DNA from: Diadophis punctatus similis
Lineage: Eukaryota > Chordata > Lepidosauria > Squamata > Dipsadidae
Direction: 5' to 3'
DNA length: 64,000 nt
NCBI GenBank assembly: GCA_023053685.1
Contig: JALIGW010000217.1
Span: 122,913 to 186,912 of the forward strand
Of this stretch, positions 23,201 to 34,330 are shown in pieces (within the stretch, counting starts at the first letter, position 1; every line of letters begins with the position of its first letter). The notes beneath the pieces were generated by a model that was not told the origin of the DNA, did not search any database, and worked only from the letters and a program-made list of their open reading frames with translations. A program made the translations under genes and the position numbers.

Positions 23201-26200
23201 TCCTAAGGCGAATGCTGTGTTAGACTTTCGGCTAGCTCTTCAGGGTAGGCTCGGAATCGAAAATCAAGCGAGAATTTGGCTTTCCAGCACGTGGTGAACA
23301 GGAATATGTCTTTCTTTTTCATTTCTGAGGTGTTTGTCAAAAGTGATGTTTTTGGGCTGAATTGAATCCTAAGGCGAATGCTGTGTTAGACCTTGGGCTA
23401 GCTCTTCAGGGAAAGGTCGGAATCAAAAATCAAGCGAGAATTCGGCTTTCCAGCCCGTGGGGAACAGGAATATGTGTTTCTTTTTCATTTCTGAGGTGTT
23501 TGTCAAAAGTGATGTTTTTGGGCTGAATTGAGAAATAAGGCGAATGCTGTGTTAGACCTTGGGCTAGCTCTTCAGGGTAGGCTCGGAATCAAAATTCAAG
23601 CGAGAATTCGGCTTTCCAGCATGTGGGGAACAGGAATATGTGTTTCTTTTTCATTTCTGAGGTGTTTGTCAAAAGTCATGTTTTTTGGCTGAATTGAGAA
23701 CTAAGGCGAATTCCGTGTTAGTCATTGGGCTAGCTCTTCAGGGTAGGCTCGGAATCGAAAATCAAGCGAGAATTTGGCTTTCCAGCCTGTGGGGAACAGG
23801 AATATGTGTTTCATTTTCATTTCTGAGGTGTTTGTCAAAAGTCATGTTTTTTGGCTGTATTGAGTCCTAAGGCGAATGCTGTGTTAGACTTTGGGCTAGC
23901 TCTTCAGGGTAGGCTTGGAATTGAAAATCAAGCGAGAATTCGGCTTTCCAGCCTGTGGGGAACAGGAATATGTGTTTCCTTTTCATTTCTGAGGTGTTTG
24001 TCAAAAGTCATGTTTTTTGGCTGTATTGAGTCCTAAGGCGAATGCTGTGTTAGACTTTGGGCTAGCTCTTCAGGGAAAGGTCGGAATCAAAAATCAAGCG
24101 AGAATTCGGCTTTCCAGCCTGTGGGGAACAGGAATATGTGTTTCATTTTCATTTCTGAGGTGTTTGTCAAAAGTCATGTTTTTTGGCTGTATTGAGTCCA
24201 AAGGCGAATGCTGTGTTAGACTTTGGGCTAGCTCTTCAGGGTAGGCTCGGAATCGAAAATCAAGCGAGAATTCGGCTTTCCAGCCTGTGGGGAACAGGAA
24301 TATGTGTTTCTTTTTCATTTCTGAGGTGTTTGTCAAAAGTGATGTTTTTGGGCTGAATTGAGAACTAAGGCGAATTCCGTGTTAGACATTGGGCTTTCTG
24401 TTCAGGGAAAGCTCGGAATCAAAAATCAAGCGAGAATTCGGCTTTCCAGCCTGTGGGGAACAGGAATATGTGTTTCATTTTCATTTCTGAGGTGTTTGTC
24501 AAAAGTCATGTTTTTTGGCTGTATTGAGTCCTAAGGCGAATGCTGTGTTAGACTTTGGGCTAGCTCTTCAGGGTAGGCTCCGAATCAAAATTCAAGCGAG
24601 AATTCGGCTTTCCAGCACGTGGGGAACAGGAATATGTGTTTCTTTTTCATTTCTGAGGTGTTTGTCAAAAGTGATGTTTTTGGACTGAATTGAATCCTAA
24701 GGCGAATGCTGTGTTAGACTTTCGGCTAGCTCTTCAGGGTAGGTTCGGAATCGAAAATCAAGTGAGAATTTGGCTTTCCAGCCCGTGGGGAACAGGAATA
24801 TGTGTTTCTTTTTCATTTCTGAGGTGTTTGTCAAAAGTGATGTTTTTGGGCTGAATTGAGAAATAAGGCGAATGCTGTGTTAGACCTTGGGCTAGCTCTT
24901 CAGGGAAAGGTCGGAATCAAAAATCAAGCGAGAATTCGGCTTTCCAGCCTGTGGGGAACAGGAATATGTGTTTCATTTTCATTTCTGAGGTGTTTGTCAA
25001 AAGTCATGTTTTTTGGCTGTATTGAGTCCTAAGGCGAATGCTGTGTTAGACTTTGGGCTAGCTCTTCAGGGTAGGCTCGGAATCAAAATTCAAGCGAGAA
25101 TTCGGCTTTCCAGCCCGTGGGGAACAGGAATATGTGTTTCTTTTTCATTTCTGAGGTGTTTGTCAAAAGTGATGTTTTTGGGCTGAATTGAATCCTAAGG
25201 CGAATGCTGTGTTAGACTTTGGGCTAGCTCTTCAGGGTAGGCTCGGAATCGAAAATCAAGCGAGAATTCGGCTTTCCAGCATGTGGGGAACAGGAATATG
25301 TGTTTCTTTTTCATTTCTGAGGTGTTTGTCAAAAGTCATGTTTTTTGGCTGTATTGAATCCTAAGGCGAATGCTGTGTTAGACATTGGGCTAGCTCTTTA
25401 GGGTAAGCTCGGAATCGAAAATCAAGCGAGAATTTGGCTTTCCAGCACGTGGGGAACAGGAATATTTCTTTCTTTTTCATTTCTGAGGTGTTTGTCAAAA
25501 GTGATGTTTTTGGGCTGAATTGAGAAATAAGGCGAATGCTGTGTTAGACCTTGGGCTAGCTCTTCAGGGTAGGCTCGGAATCAAAATTCAAGCGAGAATT
25601 CGGCTTTCCAGCCCGTGGGGAACAGGAATATGTGTTTCTTTTTTATTTCTGAGGTGTTTGTCAAAAGTCATGTTTTTTGGCTGTATTGAGTCCTAAGGCG
25701 AATGCTGTGTTAGACTTTGGGCTAGCTCTTCAGGGTAGGCTCGGAATCAAAATTCAAGCGAGAATTCGGCTTTCCAGCCCGTGGGGAACAGGAATATGTG
25801 TTTCTTTTTCATTTCTGAGGTGTTTGTCAAAAGTGATGTTTTTGGGCTGAATTGAATCCTAAGGCGAATGCTGTGTTAGACTTTGGGCTAGCTCTTCAGG
25901 GTAGGCTCGGAATCGAAAATGAAGCGAGAATTCAGCTTTCCAGCATGTGGGGAACAGGAATATGTGTTTCTTTTTCATTTCTGAGGTGTTTGTCAAAAGT
26001 GATGTTTTTGGACAATTGAATCCTAAGGCGAATGCTGTGTTAGACTTTGGGCTAGCTCTTCAGGGTAGGCTCGGAATCGAAAATCAAGAGAGAATTTGGC
26101 TTTCCAGCACGTGGGGAACAGGAATATGTCTTTCTTTTTCATTTCTGAGGTGTTTGTCAAAAGTGATGTTTTTGGGCTGAATTGAATCCTAAGGCGAATG

Positions 26201-27165
26201 CTGTGTTAGACCTTGGGCTAGCTCTTCAGGGAAAGGTCGGAATGAAAAATCAAGCGAGAATTCGGCTTTCCAGCCCGTGGGGAACAGGAATATGTGTTTC
26301 TTTTTCATTTCTGAGGTGTTTGTCAAAAGTGATGTTTTTGGGCTGAATTGAATCCTAAGGCGAATGCTGTGTTAGACTTTGGGCTAGCTCTTCAGGGTAG
26401 GCTCGGAATCGAAAATCAAGCGAGAATTTGGTTTTCCAGCACGTGGGGAACAGGAATATGTGTTTCTTTTTCATTTCTGAGGTGTTTGTCAAAAGTGATG
26501 TTTTTTGGCTGTATTGAATCCTAAGGCGAATGCTGTGTTAGACATTGGGCTAGCTCTTTAGGGTAAGCTCGGAATCGAAAATCAAGCGAGAATTTGGCTT
26601 TCCAGCACGTGGGGAACAGGAATATTTCTTTCTTTTTCATTTCTGAGGTGTTTGTCAAAAGTGATGTTTTTGGGCTGAATTGAGAAATAAGGCGAATGCT
26701 GTGTTAGACCTTGGGCTAGCTCTTCAGGGTAGGCTCGGAATCAAAATTCAAGCGAGAATTCGGCTTTCCAGCCCGTGGGGAACAGGAATATGTGTTTCTT
26801 TTTTATTTCTGAGGTGTTTGTCAAAAGTCATGTTTTTTGGCTGTATTGAGTCCTAAGGCGAATGCTGTGTTAGACTTTGGGCTAGCTCTTCAGGGTAGGC
26901 TCGGAATCAAAATTCAAGCGAGAATTCGGCTTTCCAGCCCGTGGGGAACAGGAATATGTGTTTCTTTTTCATTTCTGAGGTGTTTGTCAAAAGTGATGTT
27001 TTTGGGCTGAATTGAATCCTAAGGCGAATGCTGTGTTAGACTTTGGGCTAGCTCTTCAGGGTAGGCTCGGAATCGAAAATGAAGCGAGAATTCAGCTTTC
27101 CAGCATGTGGGGAACAGGAATATGTGTTTCTTTTTCATTTCTGAGGTGTTTGTCAAAAGTGATGT
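17248..27165. repeat. 31-unit macro-duplication, two near-identical copies
   Basis: Sequence from about 17248 to 22020 matches about 22391 to 27165 at an offset of 5,143-5,144 bp, 31 units. Matching landmarks include AGTCCAAAGGCG at about 19053 and 24196, the CTTTCTGTTCAGGG unit at 19236 and 24379, the TTTAGGGTAAGC units at 20231/21391 and 25375/26535, and AATCAAGAGAGAATTTGG near 20938 and 26082. Many of the differences are one-base homopolymer changes confined to the first copy. The match breaks where the first copy reads TTTTTGGGCTGAATTG (near 22021) and the second reads TTTTTGGACAATTG. Confidence 0.85.
20231..22024. repeat. 7-unit duplication, second copy truncated
   Basis: The 1,160-bp series starts at 20231 and again at 21391. 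The second copy keeps about four units and then joins a TTCGG unit near 22060. After that, two rounds of TTCGG unit plus AATCAGAAATC unit follow. The junction between copies (GGTTTTCC unit running into TTTTTTGGCTGTATTGAATC) is the same as at 3110-3135. Confidence 0.85.
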
Positions 27166-27365
27166 TTTTGGACAATTGAATCCTAAGGCGAATGCTGTGT
27201 TAGACTTTGGGCTAGCTCTTCAGGGTAGGCTCGGAATCAAAAATCAAGCGAGAATTTGGCTTTCCAGCACGTGGGGAACAGGAATATGTCTTTCTTTTTC
27301 ATTTCTGAGGTGTTTGTCAAAAGTGATGTTTTTGGGCTGAATTGAATCCTAAGGCGAATGCTGTG
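25375..27365. repeat. 7-unit duplication, second copy about 5-6 units
   Basis: The same 1,160-bp series starts at 25375 and 26535. The second copy keeps the 164-bp GGACAATTG unit (near 27170) and the following GTCTTTC unit. It then switches near 27375 to a GGGCTAGTTC unit that combines that head with the AATGAAAAATC middle, a combination not seen at the other GGGCTAGTTC markers. Confidence 0.82.
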
Positions 27366-28524
27366 TTAGACCTTGGGCTAGTTCTTCAGGGAAAGGTCGG
27401 AATGAAAAATCAAGCGAGAATTCGGCTTTCCAGCCCGTGGGGAACAGGAATATGTGTTTCTTTTTCATTTCTGAGGTGTTTGTCAAAAGTGATGTTTTTG
27501 GGCTGAATTGAGAAATAAGGCGAATGCTGTGTTAGACATTGGGCTAGCTCTTCAGGGTAGGCTCGGAATCAAAATTCAAGCGAGAATTCGGCTTTCCAGC
27601 ATGTGGGGAACAGGAATATGTGTTTCTTTTTCATTTCTGATGTGTTTGTCAAAAGTGATGTTTTTTGGCTGAATTGAGAACTAAGGCGAATTCCGTGTTA
27701 GACATTGGGCTAGCTCTTCAGGGAAAGGTCGGAATCAAAAATCAAGAGAGAATTCAGCTTTCCAGCCTGTGGGGAACAGGAATATGTGTTTCATTTTCAT
27801 TTCTGAGGTGTTTGTCAAAAGTGATGTTTTTGGACTGAATTGAATCCTAAGGCGAATGCTGTGTTAGACTTTGGGCTAGCTCTTCAGGGTAGGCTCGGAA
27901 TCGAAAATCAAGCGAGAATTCGGCTTTCCAGCCTGTGGGGAACAGGAATATGTGTTTCATTTTCATTTCTGAGGTGTTTGTCAAAAGTCATGTTTTTTGG
28001 CTGTATTGAGTCCTAAGGCGAATGCTGTGTTAGACTTTGGGCTAGCTCTTCAGGGAAAGGTCGGAATCAAAAATCAAGCGAGAATTCGGCTTTCCAGCCT
28101 GTGGGGAACAGGAATATGTGTTTCATTTTCATTTCTGAGGTGTTTGTCAAAAGTCATGTTTTTTGGCTGTATTGAGTCCCAAGGCGAATGCTGTGTTAGA
28201 CTTTGGGCTAGCTCTTCAGGGTAGGCTCGGAATCGAAAATCAAGCGAGAATTTGGCTTTCCAGCACGTGGGGAACAGGAATATGTGTTTCTTTTTCATTT
28301 CTGAGGTGTTTGTCAAAAGTGATGTTTTTGGACTGAATTGAATCCTAAGGCGAATGCTGTGTTAGACTTTCGGCTAGCTCTTCAGGGTAGGCTCGGAATC
28401 GAAAATCAAGCGAGAATTTGGCTTTCCAGCATGTGGGGAACAGGAATATGTGTTTCTTTTTCATTTCTGAGGTGTTTGTCAAAAGTCATGTTTTTTGGCT
28501 GTATTGAATCCTAAGGCGAATGCT

Positions 28525-30184
28525 GTGTTAGACATTGGGCTAGCTCTTTAGGGTAAGCTCGGAATCGAAAATCAAGCGAGAATTTGGCTTTCCAGCACGT
28601 GGGGAACAGGAATATTGCTTTCTTTTTCATTTCTGAGGTGTTTGTCAAAAGTCATGTTTTTGGGGTGAATTGAGAAATAAGGCGAATGCTGTGTTAGACC
28701 TTGGGCTAGCTCTTCAGGGTAGGCTCGGAATCAAAATTCAAGCGAGAATTCGGCTTTCCAGCCCGTGGGGAACAGGAATATGTGTTTCTTTTTTATTTCT
28801 GAGGTGTTTGTCAAAAGTCATGTTTTTTGGCTGTATTGAGTCCTAAGGCGAATGCTGTGTTAGACTTTGGGCTAGCTCTTCAGGGTAGGCTCGGAATCAA
28901 AATTCAAGCGAGAATTCGGCTTTCCAGCCCGTGGGGAACAGGAATATGTGTTTCTTTTTCATTTCTGAGGTGTTTGTCAAAAGTGATGTTTTTGGGCTGA
29001 ATTGAATCCTAAGGGAAATGCTGTGTTAGACTTTGGGCTAGCTCTTCAGGGTAGGCTCGGAATCGAAAATGAAGCGAGAATTCAGCTTTCCAGCATGTGG
29101 GGAACAGGAATATGTGTTTCTTTTTCATTTCTGAGGTGTTTGTCAAAAGTGATGTTTTTGGACAATTGAATCCTAAGGCGAATGCTGTGTTAGACTTTGG
29201 GCTAGCTCTTCAGGGTAGGCTCGGAATCGAAAATCAAGCGAGAATTTGGCTTTCCAGCACGTGGGGAACAGGAATATGTCTTTCTTTTTCATTTCTGAGG
29301 TGTTTGTCAAAAGTGATGTTTTTGGGCTGAATTGAATCCTAAGGCGAATGCTGTGTTAGACCTTGGGCTAGCTCTTCAGGGAAAGGTCGGAATGAAAAAT
29401 CAAGCGAGAATTCGGCTTTCCAGCCCGTGGGGAACAGGAATATGTGTTTCTTTTTCATTTCTGAGGTGTTTGTCAAAAGTGATGTTTTTGGGCTGAATTG
29501 AATCCTAAGGCGAATGCTGTGTTAGACTTTGGGCTAGCTCTTCAGGGTAGGCTCGGAATCGAAAATCAAGCGAGAATTTGGTTTTCCAGCACGTGGGGAA
29601 CAGGAATATGTGTTTCTTTTTCATTTCTGAGGTGTTTGTCAAAAGTGATGTTTTTTGGCTGTATTGAATCCTAAGGCGAATGCTGTGTTAGACATTGGGC
29701 TAGCTCTTTAGGGTAAGCTCGGAATCGAAAATCAAGCGAGAATTTGGCTTTCCAGCACGTGGGGAACAGGAATATTTCTTTCTTTTTCATTTCTGAGGTG
29801 TTTGTCAAAAGTGATGTTTTTGGGCTGAATTGAGAAATAAGGCGAATGCTGTGTTAGACCTTGGTCTAGCTCTTCAGGGTAGGCTCGGAATCAAAATTCA
29901 AGCGAGAATTCGGCTTTCCAGCCCGTGGGGAACAGGAATATGTGTTTCTTTTTTATTTCTGAGGTGTTTGTCAAAAGTCATGTTTTTTGGCTGTATTGAG
30001 TCCTAAGGCGAATGCTGTGTTAGACTTTGGGCTAGCTCTTCAGGGTAGGCTCGGAATCAAAATTCAAGCGAGAATTCGGTTTTCCAGCCTGTGGGGAACA
30101 GGACTATATGTGTTTCTTTTTCATTTCTGAGGTGTTTGTCAAAAGTGATGTTTTTGGGCTGAATTGAGAACTAAGGCGAATTCC
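28525..30184. repeat. 7-unit duplication, second copy about 3 units
   Basis: The 1,160-bp series starts at 28525 and 29685 with the same junction as the three earlier duplications. The second copy stops after about three units, at a 168-bp unit containing GGACTATATG (30101), which leads directly into the CTTTCTGTTCAGGG unit at 30185. Private changes are AATATTGCTTTC near 28613, AAGGGAAATGCTG near 29011 and TTGGTCTAGC near 29872. Confidence 0.85.
30017..30184 (+). repeat. 168-bp monomer with GGACTATATG
   Basis: GGAATATG becomes GGACTATATG, adding 2 bp. The word is found at 30101, 42379, 45038, 46699, 49688, 50519, 52344, 55494, 56159, 59152 and 60480. Eight of the eleven immediately precede a CTTTCTGTTCAGGG marker unit; the exceptions are 55494, 56159 and 59152. 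The variant is absent before 30 kb and common after 42 kb, so it marks the younger layout of the second half of the window. Confidence 0.88.
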
Positions 30185-31666
30185 GTGTTAGACATTGGGC
30201 TTTCTGTTCAGGGAAAGCTCGGAATCAAAAATCAAGCGAGAATTCGGCTTTCCAGCCTGTGGGGAACAGGAATATGTGTTTCATTTTCATTTCTGAGGTG
30301 TTTGTCAAAAGTCATGTTTTTTGGCTGTATTGAGTCCTAAGGCGAATGCGGTGTTAGACTTTGGGCTAGCTCTTCAGGGTAGGCTCCGAATCAAAATTCA
30401 AGCGAGAATTCGGCTTTCCAGCATGTGGGGAACAGGAATATGTGTTTCTTTTTCATTTCTGAGGTGTTTGTCAAAAGTGATGTTTTTGGACTGAATTGAA
30501 TCCTAAGGCGAATGCTGTGTTAGACTTTCGGCTAGCTCTTCAGGGTAGGTTCGGAATCGAAAATCAAGTGAGAATTTGGCTTTCCAGCCCGTGGGGAACA
30601 GGAATATGTGTTTCTTTTTCATTTCTGAGGTGTTTGTCAAAAGTGATGTTTTTGGGCTGAATTGAGAAATAAGGCGAATGCTGTGTTAGACCTTGGGCTA
30701 GCTCTTCAGGGAAAGGTCGGAATCAAAAATCAAGCGAGAATTCGGCTTTCCAGCCTGTGGGGAACAGGAATATGTGTTTCATTTTCATTTCTGAGGTGTT
30801 TGTCAAAAGTCATGTTTTTTGGCTGTATTGAGTCCTAAGGCGAATGCTGTGTTAGACTTTGGGCTAGCTCTTCAGGGTAGGCTCGGAATCAAAATTCAAG
30901 CGAGAATTCGGCTTTCCAGCCCGTGGGGAACAGGAATATGTGTTTCTTTTTCATTTCTGAGGTGTTTGTCAAAAGTGATGTTTTTGGGCTGAATTGAATC
31001 CTAAGGCGAATGCTGTGTTAGACTTTGGGCTAGCTCTTCAGAGTAGGCTCGGAATCGAAAATCAAGCGAGAATTCAGCTTTCCAGCATGTGGGGAACAGG
31101 AATATGTGTTTCTTTTTCATTTCTGAGGTGTTTGTCAAAAGTGATGTTTTTGGACAATTGAATCCTAAGGCGAATGCTGTGTTAGACATTGGGCTAGCTC
31201 TTCAGGGTAGGCTCGGAATCAAAATTCAAGCGAGAATTCGGCTTTCCAGCACGTGGGGAACAGGAATATGTGTTTCTTTTTCATTTCTGAGGTGTTTGTC
31301 AAAAGTGATGTTTTTGGACTGAATTGAATCCTAAGGCGAATGCTGTGTTAGACTTTTGGCTAGCTCTTCAGGGTAGGCTCGGAATCGAAAATCAAGCGAG
31401 AATTTGGCTTTCCAGCCCGTGGGGAACAGGAATATGTGTTTCTTTTTCATTTCTGAGGTGTTTGTCAAAAGTGATGTTTTTGGGCTGAATTGAGAAATAA
31501 GGCGAATGCTGTGTTAGACTTTGGGCTAGCTCTTCAGGGAAAGGTCGGAATCAAAAATCAAGCGAGAATTCGGCTTTCCAGCCTGTGAGGAACAGGAATA
31601 TGTGTTTCATTTTCATTTCTGAGGTGTTTGTCAAAAGTCATGTTTTTTGGCTGTATTGAGTCCTAA

Positions 31667-32008
31667 GGCGAATGCTGTGTTAGACCTTGGGCTAGCTCTT
31701 CAGGGTAGGCTTGGAATCGAAAATCAAGCGAGAATTCGGCTTTCCAGCCTGTGGGGAACAGGAATATGTGTTTCATTTTCATTTCTGAGGTGTTTGTCAA
31801 AAGTCATGTTTTTTGGCTGTATTGAGTCCTAAGGCGAATGCTGTGTTAGGCTTTGGGCTAGCTCTTCAGGGAAAGGTCGGAATCAAAAATCAAGCGAGAA
31901 TTCGGCTTTCCAGCCTGTGGGGAACAGGAATATGTGTTTCATTTTCATTTCTGAGGTGTTTGTCAAAAGTCATGTTTTTTGGCTGTATTGAATCCTAAGG
32001 CGAATGCT
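31667..32008. repeat. Lead-in to region B
   Basis: Two units match the last two of the 14-unit repeat below: an ACCTTGGG unit with GGCTTGGAATC, then a GGGAAAGGTCGG unit headed TTAGGCTTTGGG. They show that the 14-unit order starts before the first complete copy. Upstream, 31349-31666 carries a TTTTGGCTAGC unit and a unit with CCTGTGAGGAAC. Confidence 0.75.
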
Positions 32009-34330
32009 GTGTTAGACATTGGGCTAGCTCTTTAGGGTAAGCTCGGAATCGAAAATCAAGCGAGAATTTGGCTTTCCAGCACATGGGGAACAAGAATATT
32101 TCTTTCTTTTTCATTTCTGAGGTGTTTGTCAAAAGTGATGTTTTTGGGCTGAATTGAGAAATAAGGCGAATGCTGTGTTAGACCTTGGGCTAGCTCTTCA
32201 GGGTAGGCTCGGAATCAAAATTCAAGCGAGAATTCGGCTTTCCAGCCCGTGGGGAACAGGAATATGTGTTTCTTTTTTATTTCTGAGGTGTTTGTCAAAA
32301 GTCATGTTTTTTGGCTGTATTGAGTCCTAAGGCGAATGCTGTGTTAGACTTTGGGCTAGCTCTTCAGGGTAGGCTCGGAATCAAAATTCAAGCGAGAATT
32401 CGGCTTTCCAGCCCATGGGGAACAGGAATATGTGTTTCTTTTTCATTTCTGAGGTGTTTGTCAAAAGTGATGTTTTTGGGCTGAATTGAATCCTAAGGCG
32501 AATGCTGTGTTAGACTTTGGGCTAGCTCTTCAGGGTAGGCTCGGAATCGAAAATGAAGCGAGAATTCAGCTTTCCAGCATGTGGGGAACAGGAATATGTG
32601 TTTCTTTTTCATTTCTGAGGTGTTTGTCAAAAGTGATGTTTTTGGACAATTGAATCCTAAGGCGAATGCTGTGTTAGACTTTGGGCTAGCTCTTCAGGGT
32701 AGGCTCGGAATCGAAAATCAAGCGAGAATTTGGCTTTCCAGCACGTGGGGAACAGGAATATGTCTTTCTTTTTCATTTCTGAGGTGTTTGTCAAAAGTGA
32801 TGTTTTTGGGCTGAATTGAATCCTAAGGCGAATGCTGTGTTAGACCTTGGGCTAGCTCTTCAGGGAAAGGTCGGAATGAAAAATCAAGCGAGAATTCGGC
32901 TTTCCAGCCCATGGGGAACAGGAATATGTGTTTCTTTTTCATTTCTGAGGTGTTTGTCAAAAGTGATGTTTTTGGGCTGAATTGAATCCTAAGGCGAATG
33001 CTGTGTTAGACTTTGGGCTAGCTCTTCAGGGTAGGCTCGGAATCGAAAATCAAGCGAGAATTTGGTTTTCCAGCACGTGGGGAACAGGAATATGTGTTTC
33101 TTTTTCATTTCTGAGGTGTTTGTCAAAAGTGATGTTTTTGGACTGAATTGAATCCTAAGGCGAATGCTGTGTTAGACTTTCGGCTAGCTCTTCAGGGTAG
33201 GCTCGGAATCGAAAATCAAGCGAGAATTTGGCTTTCCAGCACGTGGGGAACAGGAATATGTCTTTCTTTTTCATTTCTGAGGTGTTTGTCAAAAGTGATG
33301 TTTTTGGGCTGAATTGAATCCTAAGGCGAATGCTGTGTTAGACCTTGGGCTAGCTCTTCAGGGAAAGGTCGGAATCAAAAATCAAGCGAGAATTCGGCTT
33401 TCCAGCCCGTGGGGAACAGGAATATGTGTTTCTTTTTCATTTCTGAGGTGTTTGTCAAAAGTGATGTTTTTGGGCTGAATTGAGAAATAAGGCGAATGCT
33501 GTGTTAGACATTGGGCTAGCTCTTCAGGGTAGGCTCGGAATCAAAATTCAAGCGAGAATTCGGCTTTCCAGCATGTGGGGAACAGGAATATGTGTTTCTT
33601 TTTCATTTCTGATGTGTTTGTCAAAAGTGATGTTTTTTGGCTTAATTGAGAACTAAGGCGAATTCCGTGTTAGACATTGGGCTAGCTCTTCAGGGAAAGG
33701 TCGGAATCAAAAATCAAGAGAGAATTCAGCTTTCCAGCCTGTGGGGAACAGGAATATGTGTTTCATTTTCATTTCTGAGGTGTTTGTCAAAAGTGATGTT
33801 TTTGGACTGAATTGAATCCTAAGGCGAATGCTGTGTTAGACTTTGGGCTAGCTCTTCAGGGTAGGCTCGGAATCGAAAATCAAGCGAGAATTCGGCTTTC
33901 CAGCCTGTGGGGAACAGGAATATGTGTTTCATTTTCATTTCTGAGGTGTTTGTCAAAAGTCATGTTTTTTGGCTGTATTGAGTCCTAAGGCGAATGCTGT
34001 GTTAGACCTTGGGCTAGCTCTTCAGGGTAGGCTTGGAATCGAAAATCAAGCGAGAATTCGGCTTTCCAGCCTGTGGGGAACAGGAATATGTGTTTCATTT
34101 TCATTTCTGAGGTGTTTGTCAAAAGTCATGTTTTTTGGCTGTATTGAGTCCTAAGGCGAATGCTGTGTTAGGCTTTGGGCTAGCTCTTCAGGGAAAGGTC
34201 GGAATCAAAAATCAAGCGAGAATTCGGCTTTCCAGCCTGTGGGGAACAGGAATATGTGTTTCATTTTCATTTCTGAGGTGTTTGTCAAAAGTCATGTTTT
34301 TTGGCTGTATTGAATCCTAAGGCGAATGCT
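32009..34330. repeat. 14-unit HOR, copy 1 (2,322 bp)
   Basis: Fourteen units start at 32009, 32175, 32341, 32507 (164 bp), 32671, 32837, 33003, 33169, 33335, 33501, 33667, 33833, 33999 and 34165. Private markers shared with the next two copies are CACATGGGGAACAAGAAT near 32090, CCCATGGGG near 32413 and GGCTTAATTGAG near 33640. A second CCCATGGGG near 32909 is private to this copy; copies 2 and 3 read CCCGTGGGG there. Confidence 0.92.

Larger units (their letters stand above)
1..31640. repeat. Region A: ragged 31- to 36-unit macro-repeat
   Basis: The same ordered series of unit variants recurs with long period. The marker unit containing CTTTCTGTTCAGG starts at 8129, 14101, 19236, 24379 and 30185, giving spacings of 5,972, 5,135, 5,143 and 5,806 bp. 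A second marker, GGGCTAGTTC in place of GGGCTAGCTC, occurs at 511, 4490, 10961, 16098 and 27375. Copies differ by whole-unit gains and losses, as expected from unequal exchange in register. For example, 1-1190 matches 3980-5169 at an offset of 3,979 bp, and after one extra unit the offset becomes 4,145 bp up to about 1967. Confidence 0.85.
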
